NCBI GenBank assembly: GCA_029338675.1
Contig: JAQYAV010000052.1
Span: 1 to 64,000, forward strand
DNA length: 64,000 bases
Origin: Lachnospiraceae bacterium
GTDB taxonomy: Bacteria; Bacillota; Clostridia; Lachnospirales; Lachnospiraceae
Direction of reading: 5' to 3'
The stretch's first letter is position 1, and every line of letters begins with the position of its first letter. Positions 16,430 to 25,847 of this stretch are shown piece by piece. The translations under genes and the position numbers were made by a program. A model generated the notes under the pieces. The model was given only the letters and a program-made list of their open reading frames with translations. It made no database searches and was not told the DNA's origin.

Positions 16430-17773
16430 ATGAATTTGAAGAACAATACTAATAATAACGATGCTATTTATTTATTAGATGCAAAGATTTCTGTTGCTAA
16501 GGCAATTCCCTTTGGACTGCAACACATATTAGCTATGTTTGTTGCAAACATTGCCCCTATTATGATTGTAGCTAATGCTTGTGGATTAGGAACAGAGAAT
16601 ACTGCTATGATAATTCAATGTGCAATGATAATAGCTGGAATTGGTACTTTGATTCAGCTTTTTCCTATATGGAAGATTGGCTCTAGGCTTCCAATTGTTA
16701 TGGGAATTAGCTTTACATTTGTTTCGCTTGCATGCGTAATTGGTGGCAAGTACGGGTATGGCGGAATAATGGGAGCAGTACTTGTTGGTGGATTAATTGA
16801 AGGCTGTTTAGGACTTTTGGCAAAGTATTGGATTAAAATTGTTTCACCTATTGTTGCTGCAACAGTTGTTACAGCTATTGGATTTTCACTGCTTTCAGTT
16901 GGGGCAGATTCTTTTGGCGGCGGAAGTGACATGGAGGGTTTTGGTTCTGCAACTAATTGGATATTGGGCTTGGTTACTTTGGTTGCATGTATTTTGTTTA
17001 ATATATTTGCAAAATCATTTTACAAACAACTTTCTGTTTTGTTTGGATTAGTTGTAGGGTACATACTTGCATGTATTATGGGTGTTGTTGATTTTTCTGC
17101 AATTAGCAATATTAATATTATTGCGTTACCACGTTTATTACCTTTTAAACCAGAATTTCATATTGATGCAATTATTGCATTTGTTCTTGTGTTTTTGGTT
17201 TCAGCAACAGAAACAATTGGAGACACTTCAGCACTTACATCCTCAGGTTTAGGAAGAGATGTTACACAAAAGGAAACAGCAGGTTCAATTGTCTGCGATG
17301 GTTTTGTAAGTGCTATTTCAGCTTTATTTGGTTGTATGCCAATTACTTCATTTAGCCAAAATGTAGGACTTGTTGCAATGACTAAGGTAGTTAATCGTTT
17401 TGCAATCGCATCAGGTGCTATTATTATGATACTTGCAGGTATATTCCCTGTAATTGGTGCGATTTTGTCAACATTACCAAGTGCTGTTCTTGGTGGATGT
17501 ACAATAATGATGTTTGGAACAATAGTTGCAAGTGGTGCTCAGATGATTTCTAAGTGTGGATTTTCCCAGAGAAATATTACTATTGTAGCATTATCATTAG
17601 CTGTTGGATTAGGTTTTACACAAAAGCCAATGCTGTTTGATATTTTCCCACAGATTATTAGAACTGTTTTTGCTGAGAATTGTGTAGCTGTAGTATTCTT
17701 TATGGCAATTATTCTTAATCTGCTTCTTCCAAAAAATATGGAGAATGATGTAGAAACTAATAAAGTGAATTAA
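16430..17773 (+). CDS. pbuX: Uracil-xanthine (NCS2) permease
   Basis: 447 residues with about 12-14 membrane segments. NCS2 family signatures include QHILAMFVANIAPI in the first helix, the carrier motif ATETIGDTSALTSSGLGRD and CMPITSFSQNVGLVAMTKV. With xpt upstream it should import xanthine for conversion to XMP. AAAGGAG is one base before ATG 16430 and seven before an in-frame TTG at 16436, so translation may begin at the TTG. The stop is followed by an imperfect GC-rich hairpin without a clear T-run. Confidence 0.93.
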   Translation: MNLKNNTNNNDAIYLLDAKISVAKAIPFGLQHILAMFVANIAPIMIVANACGLGTENTAMIIQCAMIIAGIGTLIQLFPIWKIGSRLPIVMGISFTFVSLACVIGGKYGYGGIMGAVLVGGLIEGCLGLLAKYWIKIVSPIVAATVVTAIGFSLLSVGADSFGGGSDMEGFGSATNWILGLVTLVACILFNIFAKSFYKQLSVLFGLVVGYILACIMGVVDFSAISNINIIALPRLLPFKPEFHIDAIIAFVLVFLVSATETIGDTSALTSSGLGRDVTQKETAGSIVCDGFVSAISALFGCMPITSFSQNVGLVAMTKVVNRFAIASGAIIMILAGIFPVIGAILSTLPSAVLGGCTIMMFGTIVASGAQMISKCGFSQRNITIVALSLAVGLGFTQKPMLFDIFPQIIRTVFAENCVAVVFFMAIILNLLLPKNMENDVETNKVN

Positions 17774-17884
17774 TTTTTTGCTTGCCTCCTAAATTAAAGT
17801 AGGGAGCAAGTAGTGTTATAGGAGAAGCTTTATATACACATATTATGAAAAATAGTTTTTAATTTTACTAGGAGGGTAGCATAT

Positions 17885-19009
17885 ATGAAAATAATACATT
17901 TGTCAGATTTACATATTGGCAAAAGAGTTCTAGGCTATTCTATGCTTGAAAATCAAAAGTATATTCTTGATAGAATTGTGGAAATAATTGAAGATGAGAA
18001 GCCAGATGTAGTAGCTATAGCTGGAGATGTTTATGATAAAACAAATCCATCAGAGGAAGCTGTTAATTTATTAGATGATTTTTTGGTTAGATTATCTAAG
18101 CTTGATGCTGAAGTTTTTGTATTAAGTGGTAATCACGATTCACCTGAAAAGATAGCGTTTGCATCACGATTAATAGATGCAAGTGGAATTCATATGTCAC
18201 CAGTATATAATGGAATGTTGTCAAGTTATAAACTAACTGATGAATATGGTGATGTTAATATATATATGCTTCCATTTATTAAGCCTCTTCATGTAAGGAG
18301 ATATTATCCAGAAGCAATAATTAGTAATTATACTGATGCGGTAAAGGTTGCATTAGATAAGATGAATATTGATTCATCAAAGAGAAATATATTAATTGCA
18401 CATCAATTTGTAACTGGATCAAAGACGTGTGATTCAGAGATATCTGTGGGTGGGGTTGAAAATGTAGATGCAGATTGCTTTTTACCTTTTGACTATGTTG
18501 CTTTAGGACATATTCATACACCACAGGACGTTGTTAAGAATAAGATTAGATATTGTGGAACGCCACTTAAGTATTCATTTTCGGAAGAGAAACAGAATAA
18601 GAGTGTGACTGTAATAGAAATAAAAGAAAAGGGCGATGTGAAGGTGACCCTTCGTGAACTGAAGCCATTATATGATTTTGTAGTTGTTACAGGTACATTT
18701 GAAGACATAATGGAGAAGTATAAGAATCGAATTATTAATGATTATGTTCAAATAGTTTTGAAGGATGAAAATGATGTACCTGATGCCTTTAGAAGATTAC
18801 AAAATATTTTTGTTAATCTTATGCACATGTCTTATGATAATAAGCGAACGAATGAGAGAAAAAGATTAGAGAATCTTCCAATAGAAAAAGAATTAAGTGA
18901 ATTAGAGATGGTTTCCGAATTATATAAGCTTCAGCATAATAGAGCTTTAACAAAGGAACAAGAAAAATATATAGAGAAAATAATTGATAAGGTAAAGGAG
19001 GACTGCTAA
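17885..19009 (+). CDS. sbcD: Nuclease SbcCD subunit D
   Basis: 374 residues of the Mre11/SbcD metallophosphoesterase family. It has HLSDLHIGK (phosphodiesterase motif I), AGDVYDKTNP (II), LSGNHDSPEK (III) and YVALGHIHTPQ (V). With SbcC it cleaves DNA hairpins and processes double-strand ends. Its TAA overlaps the ATG of sbcC by one base. AGGAGGG lies before ATG 17885. First gene of a three-gene unit. Confidence 0.96.
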   Translation: MKIIHLSDLHIGKRVLGYSMLENQKYILDRIVEIIEDEKPDVVAIAGDVYDKTNPSEEAVNLLDDFLVRLSKLDAEVFVLSGNHDSPEKIAFASRLIDASGIHMSPVYNGMLSSYKLTDEYGDVNIYMLPFIKPLHVRRYYPEAIISNYTDAVKVALDKMNIDSSKRNILIAHQFVTGSKTCDSEISVGGVENVDADCFLPFDYVALGHIHTPQDVVKNKIRYCGTPLKYSFSEEKQNKSVTVIEIKEKGDVKVTLRELKPLYDFVVVTGTFEDIMEKYKNRIINDYVQIVLKDENDVPDAFRRLQNIFVNLMHMSYDNKRTNERKRLENLPIEKELSELEMVSELYKLQHNRALTKEQEKYIEKIIDKVKEDC

Positions 19010-21792
19010 TGAGACCAGTATTACTTACTATGTCTGCATTTGGTTCATATGCTGGTATAACTCATATTGATTTTACAAAATTTGATAAGTGTAGTCTTTA
19101 CCTTATTGCAGGAAAAACTGGATCAGGAAAGACAACTATATTTGATGCTATTACCTTTGCACTTTATGGGAAAGCAAGTGGTAGCGTTAGAGATAATGCT
19201 AAACGATTTAGAAGTAATTATGCTAATCCAAATGAAGAAACCTATGTAAAGCTTATCTTTGAGAATAAAGGTGTTATGTATGAGGTTGTTCGTAATCCTG
19301 AATATATGCGAGAGCCTAAAAAAGGCGATAAGGACAAGCTTATTAAGCAATCTGCCAATGCAACACTTAGATATGTGGATGGAGACATTATTTCAACTGA
19401 TGTTAAGAAGGTGACTGCAAAGATAACTGAGATAATTGGGGTTGATGCAAAGCAGTTCACGCAGATGGCTGTGTTGGCTCAGGGTGAGTTCCAGAAGTTG
19501 TTGATTGCAAGTTCAGAGGAAAGAGAGAAGATATTTAGAGAACTGTTTCATACTGAAAATTATGACTCAATACAAAAACGGATTAAGGATGATTTTAATC
19601 AGGCAGAGAAGGAACGAAATGAACTGCAGATTTCAATAGATAATGATATTGAGTCAATAACTACTGACAATCCCAAATTCTTTGACGAACAAAATAGAAT
19701 CAAAAATCAAAAGCTCAAGGAGGCAAATGATGCTATTGATTTACTAGATGAGATGATAAAAGAAGATGAGTATAATCAGGACGAATTCAACAAACAAAAA
19801 ATAACAAAACAAAAAGAACTTGAATATGTGCAGGAACAAATCAAACTTGGACAACAGATAAATAAGGACTTTGCAGATTTAAATAACAAGAAAAATACCT
19901 TAAAGGAAATTCTTAAAAAATGTGAGCAAGCTATGGCAAATGTAGAGGCTTCAAAAAAATACGAAGCAAAGCTTGAAGAGAAAAAACAACAAAGAGGAAT
20001 AATTAATGACAAATTAGCTTCATATGATGAACTTGATGAGTGTAAAAGTAATATTTCATCCATTGCTAAAAAGCTTGAAGCTTCAAGTAATGAAATAGCT
20101 GCTAGCACTAAGAATATAGAACTACAAAAAGAAAATGTAGTAAGGTATATGGAAAAATATAATAAACTTGCTGAGCTAATTAATAATAAAAATAATATTG
20201 ACACAAGATTAAGTGATATAGTAAGAAGAAAATCGGATTTAGAGTTACTTGTTGACAAAAAAGAACAATATATTAAAAAATTGTCACAATATAAAACCAG
20301 TACTTATGCATATGAAGAAGCGAAGAAAAAAGCTATTTTGTGGGATGCACAATATAATCAACTTAATGAAGCGTTTCTTGATGCTCAGGCAGGTATATTG
20401 GCAAGAGATGTATTAAAGCCTAATCTGCCTTGTCCAGTTTGCGGTTCAAAGGAGCATCCTAGCATTGCACATTATTCAGAGGCTGCCCCTACTAAGGAGG
20501 AAGTAGAGAATGCAAGAGAATTAAGAGACAAAGGTCAAAAAGATTTTGCTGATAAGAGTGAGAAGGCTAGCAGAATTAAGGGTGAATGTGACACAATGAA
20601 GACTGAAGTAGTATCGTCTATGAAGAATTTGTTTAGTATAGATGATATTGATAAGCTAGAGGATTTATTATCAAATGAGATTGTGAAGGTTTCAGGGGAT
20701 TTTTATAGCTTGTCAGCACAAAGCAATAAATTAGACCTTGAAATAACTAACTCAAATAAGGCAAAAGAAAAGGCAGATAGCGCACAAAAAGAAATAGAAG
20801 CTTTAAGCCAATTTGTAGAAGAAAAGAAGCTTCTTTTTGCTGAATTAAGTGAGAGTAAGGCAAAAGAAACTGCAAAGAGTGATACACTTAAAAAGAATTT
20901 GCTTTATGAATCTAAAGGTGAAGCACTTAATGAGATTGCAAGTCTTACAAAATCTATTACAGATATAGAAAAGGTTATTGCAAAAGCAAATGAGGATTTG
21001 GCCGAAGTAAAAGAAGAAAGAAGTGTATTAGAAGGAAGCATCAAGCAGATAGAGGAGAGCTTAAAAGATAAAGAAGTAAAGGATATATCATTATTTGTTG
21101 CAAAGGAAAAGAATATTAAAGATGACATAGAAATGATAGAAAAATCACTTGAAAAGCTTCATAAAGAACATGGCATTAATACACTGCTTAAACAAAATAT
21201 TGAAAAAAATTGGAGATTATTAAGTGAAAATAGAACTCGTTATGGTTGGTTAAAAGAGCTTAAGGATACTGTAAATGGTACATTATCTGGCAAGGAAAAA
21301 ATTAAACTTGAGGTATTTGCTCAAATGGAATATTTTAATAGAATATTAGATAGAGCAAATGAAAAGTTTGAGGATATGACAAGTGGTCAGTATACTATGA
21401 TAAGAACTAAAGAGGCTGAGTCTAATACAAGCCAGTTTGGCCTTGATATATCTGTTATTGATCATTTTAATGGTTCTGTAAGAAGTGTTAGAACTTTATC
21501 AGGCGGGGAAAGCTTCAAGGCATCGCTAAGCCTTGCGCTTGGACTAGCAGACGAAGTAACTGCTAATAGTGGTGGAATTAGACTGGATTCATTGTTTGTA
21601 GATGAAGGCTTTGGTTCTCTTTCGGAAGATGATTTAGAACAAGCACTTAATATGCTAAACGGTCTTACTGATGGTAATAGACAGGTGGGAATCATTTCCC
21701 ATGTGCCAGTATTAAAAGAGAGAATTGATAATCAGATTATTGTAGAAAAAGATATAAATGGATGTAGTTCTATTAGCTACATAGGGGGATAA
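19009..21792 (+). CDS. sbcC: Nuclease SbcCD subunit C (Rad50-like ATPase)
   Basis: 927 residues. The N-terminal ATPase half has Walker A AGKTGSGKTT and VLAQGEFQKLL. A long antiparallel coiled coil fills about 190-780, with the zinc hook CPVCGSKEHP at about C475-C478 in its middle. The C-terminal half carries the signature LSGGESFKASL and Walker B LFVDEGFGSL. It works with SbcD in double-strand break and hairpin processing. AAAGGAGG lies inside the end of sbcD. The gene downstream starts two bases after its stop. Confidence 0.96.
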   Translation: MRPVLLTMSAFGSYAGITHIDFTKFDKCSLYLIAGKTGSGKTTIFDAITFALYGKASGSVRDNAKRFRSNYANPNEETYVKLIFENKGVMYEVVRNPEYMREPKKGDKDKLIKQSANATLRYVDGDIISTDVKKVTAKITEIIGVDAKQFTQMAVLAQGEFQKLLIASSEEREKIFRELFHTENYDSIQKRIKDDFNQAEKERNELQISIDNDIESITTDNPKFFDEQNRIKNQKLKEANDAIDLLDEMIKEDEYNQDEFNKQKITKQKELEYVQEQIKLGQQINKDFADLNNKKNTLKEILKKCEQAMANVEASKKYEAKLEEKKQQRGIINDKLASYDELDECKSNISSIAKKLEASSNEIAASTKNIELQKENVVRYMEKYNKLAELINNKNNIDTRLSDIVRRKSDLELLVDKKEQYIKKLSQYKTSTYAYEEAKKKAILWDAQYNQLNEAFLDAQAGILARDVLKPNLPCPVCGSKEHPSIAHYSEAAPTKEEVENARELRDKGQKDFADKSEKASRIKGECDTMKTEVVSSMKNLFSIDDIDKLEDLLSNEIVKVSGDFYSLSAQSNKLDLEITNSNKAKEKADSAQKEIEALSQFVEEKKLLFAELSESKAKETAKSDTLKKNLLYESKGEALNEIASLTKSITDIEKVIAKANEDLAEVKEERSVLEGSIKQIEESLKDKEVKDISLFVAKEKNIKDDIEMIEKSLEKLHKEHGINTLLKQNIEKNWRLLSENRTRYGWLKELKDTVNGTLSGKEKIKLEVFAQMEYFNRILDRANEKFEDMTSGQYTMIRTKEAESNTSQFGLDISVIDHFNGSVRSVRTLSGGESFKASLSLALGLADEVTANSGGIRLDSLFVDEGFGSLSEDDLEQALNMLNGLTDGNRQVGIISHVPVLKERIDNQIIVEKDINGCSSISYIGG

Positions 21793-21794
21793 TT

Positions 21795-22409
21795 ATGGAT
21801 AATAATAATCAAAATAGCTTTACAAATCAAGATACATATTCAAGTGTGTATGGTATGAATTATGCAACCTTCAAGGAGCTTCAGGATGCTAATATTAGAC
21901 CTTATGGTTATGAAGAACAAGCAAGTAATAGCCTGAATGGAGTAACAATTAATAATTCTGCTAATAAAAAAGAAAAAAGAAAACTAAGCAGAAGTGATAT
22001 ATTAGGTAATAAAGCACCTGTTGCTATTTTGATAGTAGTCTTATTACTGGTGTCTGGTGTATTAAGTATGTTTTTTTTAAAGTATTCTAGGCATAATTGC
22101 GAAATTTGTGGAAGAAATAGCTTATGCACTAGGCAGAAGGTTGAATCAATAACAAAAGAAAAACAAAAGGTATATCTGTGCAAGGATTGCAAAGCTTTTG
22201 AAATAAAGCAGGCTAGGTGTTATATTTGTTCAGATAAGAAGATATGTACAAGAATTCATATTACATTTGATTCAGCTGATTTTGGAACACTCGATTTTTT
22301 TAATAATCATGATGATTTGGCTTGTTGGATGTGTGATGATTGTTATGGAGAATACAAGCAGATATATACATTTGCAGGTGCAAAGGTTTATCGTGAAAAG
22401 AAAAAATAG
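21795..22409 (+). CDS. Cysteine-rich single-span membrane protein of unknown function
   Basis: 204 residues. A Gln/Asn-rich N-terminus (about 1-65) is followed by one membrane segment at about 75-95. A domain with many CxxC-type pairs follows: CEICGRNSLC, CKDCKAFEIKQARCYIC, then CWMCDDC. This looks like two or three zinc ribbons on one side of the membrane. I do not recognise a named family. It begins two bases after sbcC, so it is co-translated with the SbcCD nuclease; whether it works with it is unknown. Confidence 0.75.
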   Translation: MDNNNQNSFTNQDTYSSVYGMNYATFKELQDANIRPYGYEEQASNSLNGVTINNSANKKEKRKLSRSDILGNKAPVAILIVVLLLVSGVLSMFFLKYSRHNCEICGRNSLCTRQKVESITKEKQKVYLCKDCKAFEIKQARCYICSDKKICTRIHITFDSADFGTLDFFNNHDDLACWMCDDCYGEYKQIYTFAGAKVYREKKK

Positions 22410-22440
22410 CAATCTATAATTTTTGTTATAAGCTAAACTT

Positions 22441-22480
22441 GGTAGCAAGAAGCCCACGGGCTTGCCCGTGGGAGTAGTCA
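22441..22480 (+). mobile_element. IS200/IS605 right-end-like hairpin, copy 3 (diverged)
   Basis: GGTAGCAAGAAG, then a perfect 9-bp stem CCCACGGGC (22453-22461), TT, GCCCGTGGG (22464-22472), then AGTAGTCA. The AAGCCC-hairpin-GGG-TAGT layout is typical of IS200/IS605 right ends. It is the most GC-rich spot in an AT-rich gap and has no T-run, so it is not a terminator. No transposase gene is near. It differs in sequence from the other two hairpin elements of this window. Confidence 0.5.
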
Positions 22481-22566
22481 GTTGTTTGAAATAACATAAA
22501 AGAGAACAAAATTTTTGCGTATTTCATCTTTTTAATGAAGATATTACACAAAAAAATAATTTTTTA

Positions 22567-22595
22567 TTGTAAAAATAATGTTTTGATATTAGAAT
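22567..22595 (+). promoter_or_regulatory. Probable promoter of the aspartokinase gene
   Basis: TTGTAA (22567-22572), 17-base spacer, TAGAAT (22590-22595), 44 bases before the start codon. Confidence 0.45.
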
Positions 22596-22638
22596 ATAGG
22601 AGTTTAATAAAATTATGAATATATAAGGAAGGCCGAAC

Positions 22639-23964
22639 ATGAAAAAAGTAGTTAAATTTGGTGGTAGTTCATTAGCAAGCGCTGAGCAGTTTTTGAAAGT
22701 AGGAAGTATTATTAAGGCAGACGAAAGTCGTGTGTATGTTGTTCCATCAGCTCCTGGAAAGAGATTTTCAGAGGATACTAAGGTTACAGATATGTTACTT
22801 CGTGCATACGAAAGTGCAAGTGAAGGCAAAGATATTGCTGAAGAGATAAAGGCAATTAAAGCTAGATATGATGAGATTATTACAGGACTTGGACTTGAGG
22901 GCTTTAGTTTAGATAAAGATTTTGAAGAAATTACAAAGATACTTAAGGAGAATCCACAGAAGGATTATGCAGCATCAAGAGGTGAATTCTTGAATGGTAA
23001 GATTATGGCAGAATATCTTGGTATTGATTTCATTGATGCAGCAGAGGTTATTTTCTTTAATGCAGAGGGTAACTTAAATGACTATAAGACATACAAGACA
23101 TTAGCCGCAAGATTAGAAGAAAGTCAGAGAGCTGTAATTCCAGGATTCTATGGAATGGGTAAGGATGGAAATGTAAAGACTTTCTCACGTGGGGGATCAG
23201 ATGTTACTGGTTCAATTGTTGCTAAGGCTGCAAGAGCAGATGTATATGAGAATTGGACAGATGTATCAGGATTTTTAGTAGCAGATCCACGTATTGTTCC
23301 TAATCCAAAGGCAATTAAGTATATCACATATCGTGAGCTTAGAGAGTTATCATATATGGGTGCATCAGTACTTCATGAGGATGCTATATTCCCAGTTAGA
23401 CATTGTGGTATTCCAATTAACATTAGAAATACTAATGCTCCTGAAGATGCAGGTACTTGGATTGTAGAAAGTACATGTCAGAAGCAGGATTATGTAGTAA
23501 CAGGTATTGCAGGTAAAAAGGACTTTTGTACAATTTTTATTACTAAGGCAATGATGAATGCTGAGATTGGATTTGGTAGAAAAGTACTTCAGGCATTTGA
23601 AGAGAATAATATTTCATTTGAGCATATGCCATCAGGTATTGATACAATGACAATTGTAGTTCATGCTGATGAGTTTATTGACAAGGAGCAGAGAGTAGTA
23701 TCTGCAATTCACAGACTTGCAGAGCCAGACTCAATCGAAATTGAATCAGGACTTGCACTTGTTGCAGTTGTAGGTCGAGGAATGAAATCTGCAAGTGGTA
23801 CAGCAGGAAAGCTTTTCACAGCATTAGCAGCTAAGGGTATTAATATTAAGATGATTGATCAGGGATCTTCAGAGCTTAATATCATTATTGGTGTTAAGAA
23901 CAGTGATTTTGAGACAGCAATTAAGGCAATTTATGACACTTTTATTGTTGAAAAAAAGAAGTAA
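22639..23964 (+). CDS. Aspartate kinase
   Basis: 441 residues of the monofunctional aspartokinase family, which phosphorylates aspartate for lysine, threonine and methionine synthesis. Seen are VVKFGGSSLAS (nucleotide site), FSRGGSDVTGSIVAKA and DVYENWTDVSGFLVADPRIV in the kinase domain. Two C-terminal ACT domains follow from about residue 290 (GIAGKKDFCTIFITKAMMN; VAVVGRGMKSASGTAGKLF) for feedback control. AAGGAAGG precedes ATG 22639. The gene is alone, with no lysine riboswitch visible. Whether it is the lysine- or threonine-sensitive form cannot be told. Confidence 0.94.
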   Translation: MKKVVKFGGSSLASAEQFLKVGSIIKADESRVYVVPSAPGKRFSEDTKVTDMLLRAYESASEGKDIAEEIKAIKARYDEIITGLGLEGFSLDKDFEEITKILKENPQKDYAASRGEFLNGKIMAEYLGIDFIDAAEVIFFNAEGNLNDYKTYKTLAARLEESQRAVIPGFYGMGKDGNVKTFSRGGSDVTGSIVAKAARADVYENWTDVSGFLVADPRIVPNPKAIKYITYRELRELSYMGASVLHEDAIFPVRHCGIPINIRNTNAPEDAGTWIVESTCQKQDYVVTGIAGKKDFCTIFITKAMMNAEIGFGRKVLQAFEENNISFEHMPSGIDTMTIVVHADEFIDKEQRVVSAIHRLAEPDSIEIESGLALVAVVGRGMKSASGTAGKLFTALAAKGINIKMIDQGSSELNIIIGVKNSDFETAIKAIYDTFIVEKKK

Positions 23965-23991
23965 TACTTTAGTAGAAAAAAAGAAGTAATA
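23950..23991 (+). repeat. Short direct duplication of the aspartokinase 3' end
   Basis: The 17-base string covering the last codons and stop (23950-23966) is repeated exactly at 23975-23991, eight bases downstream. It looks like a small local duplication just beyond the stop codon. Confidence 0.6.
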
Positions 23992-24302
23992 TTGTTGATG
24001 TGAAGTAATATCATTAAAATATTAAGTAAGATTCTAATGATTTATTATTAAGAATTAAAAATAAAATTTCATCAATATAATTTATATTGTAGGGAATAAG
24101 AAGTTAAAAAATACATTTTTATATTGTATAATAATTAAATAAATAAGACGTTAAGCAGAAAATATATGCTTTGATTATTTTAAGCCATTATATTGTTACA
24201 TATGCAGTTATTGCATAAATTATGATATAGTGGCTTTTTCTAAATGCAATAGTTTAATTAAATGCATTGGTAATATTAATAAGTTACAAAGGAGGAGAAT
24301 TT
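23965..24302. other. AT-rich intergenic region
   Basis: A 338-base gap after the aspartokinase gene. Apart from the short duplication at its start I see no ORF, structured RNA or clear terminator. The sequence is mostly A and T; a promoter for the next gene is probably within 24180-24240 but cannot be placed with confidence. Confidence 0.5.
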
Positions 24303-25847
24303 ATGATAGCTTGTTTAGGCTGTGGTGGACCCCTTAAGTATGATATTGCAAGTAAAAAGCTAGCTTGTACATATTGTAACAGTTTTGTTGATGTGGAAGA
24401 TAAAAGGCTAACAGAAACAACAGCAGAAGGTAGAAATATTATTGACGACGATACTAACATGGAAGTCAGAATATATTCTTGTCCACAATGCGGCGCAGAA
24501 TTGATGACTGCAAATGAAGAAGTTACAACCTATTGTAGTTTCTGTGGGGCTCCTAATTTAATTCAAGATAGAATAGCAAATGAAAAGAAACCAGATTATA
24601 TTATTCCTTTTAAGTTGACAAAAGAACAATGCAAAGAAGCATATTCAAAACGAATAAAAAAAGCATTTTTTTCACCTAAGGAATTACGTGATCCAGAATA
24701 TATTGAAAGATTCAGAGGCATATATATGCCATATTGGTACTATACTGTTAGTCAATACGGGGATGCACATTTAAGTGCTGAAAAATCAACAAGATCTGGT
24801 GATTATATATATATAGACCATTATATTGCATCTGTTGGCCTTCAAAATAATTACGTAGGAATAACCCATGATGCATCACTTGCTTTTGAAAATAAGGTAT
24901 CTGAAAGTATAGCACCGTATCAAGTTGTTGCTAGTAAGGATTTTAAAACTGGCTATTTGTGTGGATTTTATGCAGAAGCACCTGATGTAGATAGAGATGT
25001 ACATAAACCTGATGCAGTTAGGATGGCAGCGAGAGATTGTATTGACAGAATTAAAAAACTAGGCGAATTTAAGAATATAAGTTTTAAACCTATTACTGAA
25101 ACAGACGAGATAAATAAAACCCACAGTGAAGTAACTAATACACAATGTGCAATGTTTCCAGTATGGTTTTTATCATATAAAAAGGATAATTGTATTGCGT
25201 ATGCAGCAATTAATGGTCAAACGGGAAAAATGTGCGCAGATATTCCTATTGACAAGAAAAAATATTTAGTGACTTCTTTTGTTGTTGCCGCAATATTATT
25301 TGCCCTATTTAACATATTTTTAGTATTAACGACACAGAGAGTGTTGGATTTTTCAATAATTCTTTCATTATTTTCGTGTTTTGTATATGGATGTACAATA
25401 AATAAATTTAGCGTTAAAAATAAAACAAAACAAAAAGATAATGGTATATTGACAAAGCTGTTTGTGCTTGCTTTGATAATATTTACGTTACCGTTTGTAT
25501 TTACAGTAGCAAAAGTATTTGCTTCGTTAGTGTTACAAGAACTTCCAGTGTTAACTATAGTATATTTTATCATTTCTATTTTGCTATTTGTATTTATACA
25601 AAATAAACGAAAAAAATCAGATATGTATGTAGGCGCATTTTTAACAATTCTTTTACTATTAGGGATATTTGGTGCGCTTGTATTAAAGCTAATTAATCCT
25701 GTAGAAGATGCTTGGTATTATGGTTGCTCATTAATGCTAACAGTATTATGTGTAGCTAATTTCTTTGGATTGGTTAATGCATTTAATCAAAAGATGAGCA
25801 GACCTTTACCTCAGTTTAATAAGCAAGGAGGTTTTGATTTTGAATAA
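24303..25847 (+). CDS. Zinc-ribbon membrane protein (TFIIB-type zinc ribbon)
   Basis: 514 residues. The first 110 hold two zinc ribbons (CLGCGGPL with CTYCNSF; CPQCGAEL with CSFCGAP). A soluble domain follows to about 315 (IIPFKLTKEQCKEAYSKRI, IYMPYWYYTVSQYGD), and about six membrane segments fill the C-terminal third. This is a conserved but uncharacterised Firmicute architecture, often beside TPM-domain proteins, as here. I chose ATG 24303 because GGAGGAG sits just before it; the frame opens 12 codons earlier without a ribosome site. Its end overlaps the start of the TPM gene. Confidence 0.85.
   Translation: MIACLGCGGPLKYDIASKKLACTYCNSFVDVEDKRLTETTAEGRNIIDDDTNMEVRIYSCPQCGAELMTANEEVTTYCSFCGAPNLIQDRIANEKKPDYIIPFKLTKEQCKEAYSKRIKKAFFSPKELRDPEYIERFRGIYMPYWYYTVSQYGDAHLSAEKSTRSGDYIYIDHYIASVGLQNNYVGITHDASLAFENKVSESIAPYQVVASKDFKTGYLCGFYAEAPDVDRDVHKPDAVRMAARDCIDRIKKLGEFKNISFKPITETDEINKTHSEVTNTQCAMFPVWFLSYKKDNCIAYAAINGQTGKMCADIPIDKKKYLVTSFVVAAILFALFNIFLVLTTQRVLDFSIILSLFSCFVYGCTINKFSVKNKTKQKDNGILTKLFVLALIIFTLPFVFTVAKVFASLVLQELPVLTIVYFIISILLFVFIQNKRKKSDMYVGAFLTILLLLGIFGALVLKLINPVEDAWYYGCSLMLTVLCVANFFGLVNAFNQKMSRPLPQFNKQGGFDFE

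Noticed and set aside
17774..17884. Terminator after pbuX
   Set aside because: CTTGCCTCCT and AGGGAGCAAG can pair with one mismatch and one wobble, but no T-run follows, so I did not call it.
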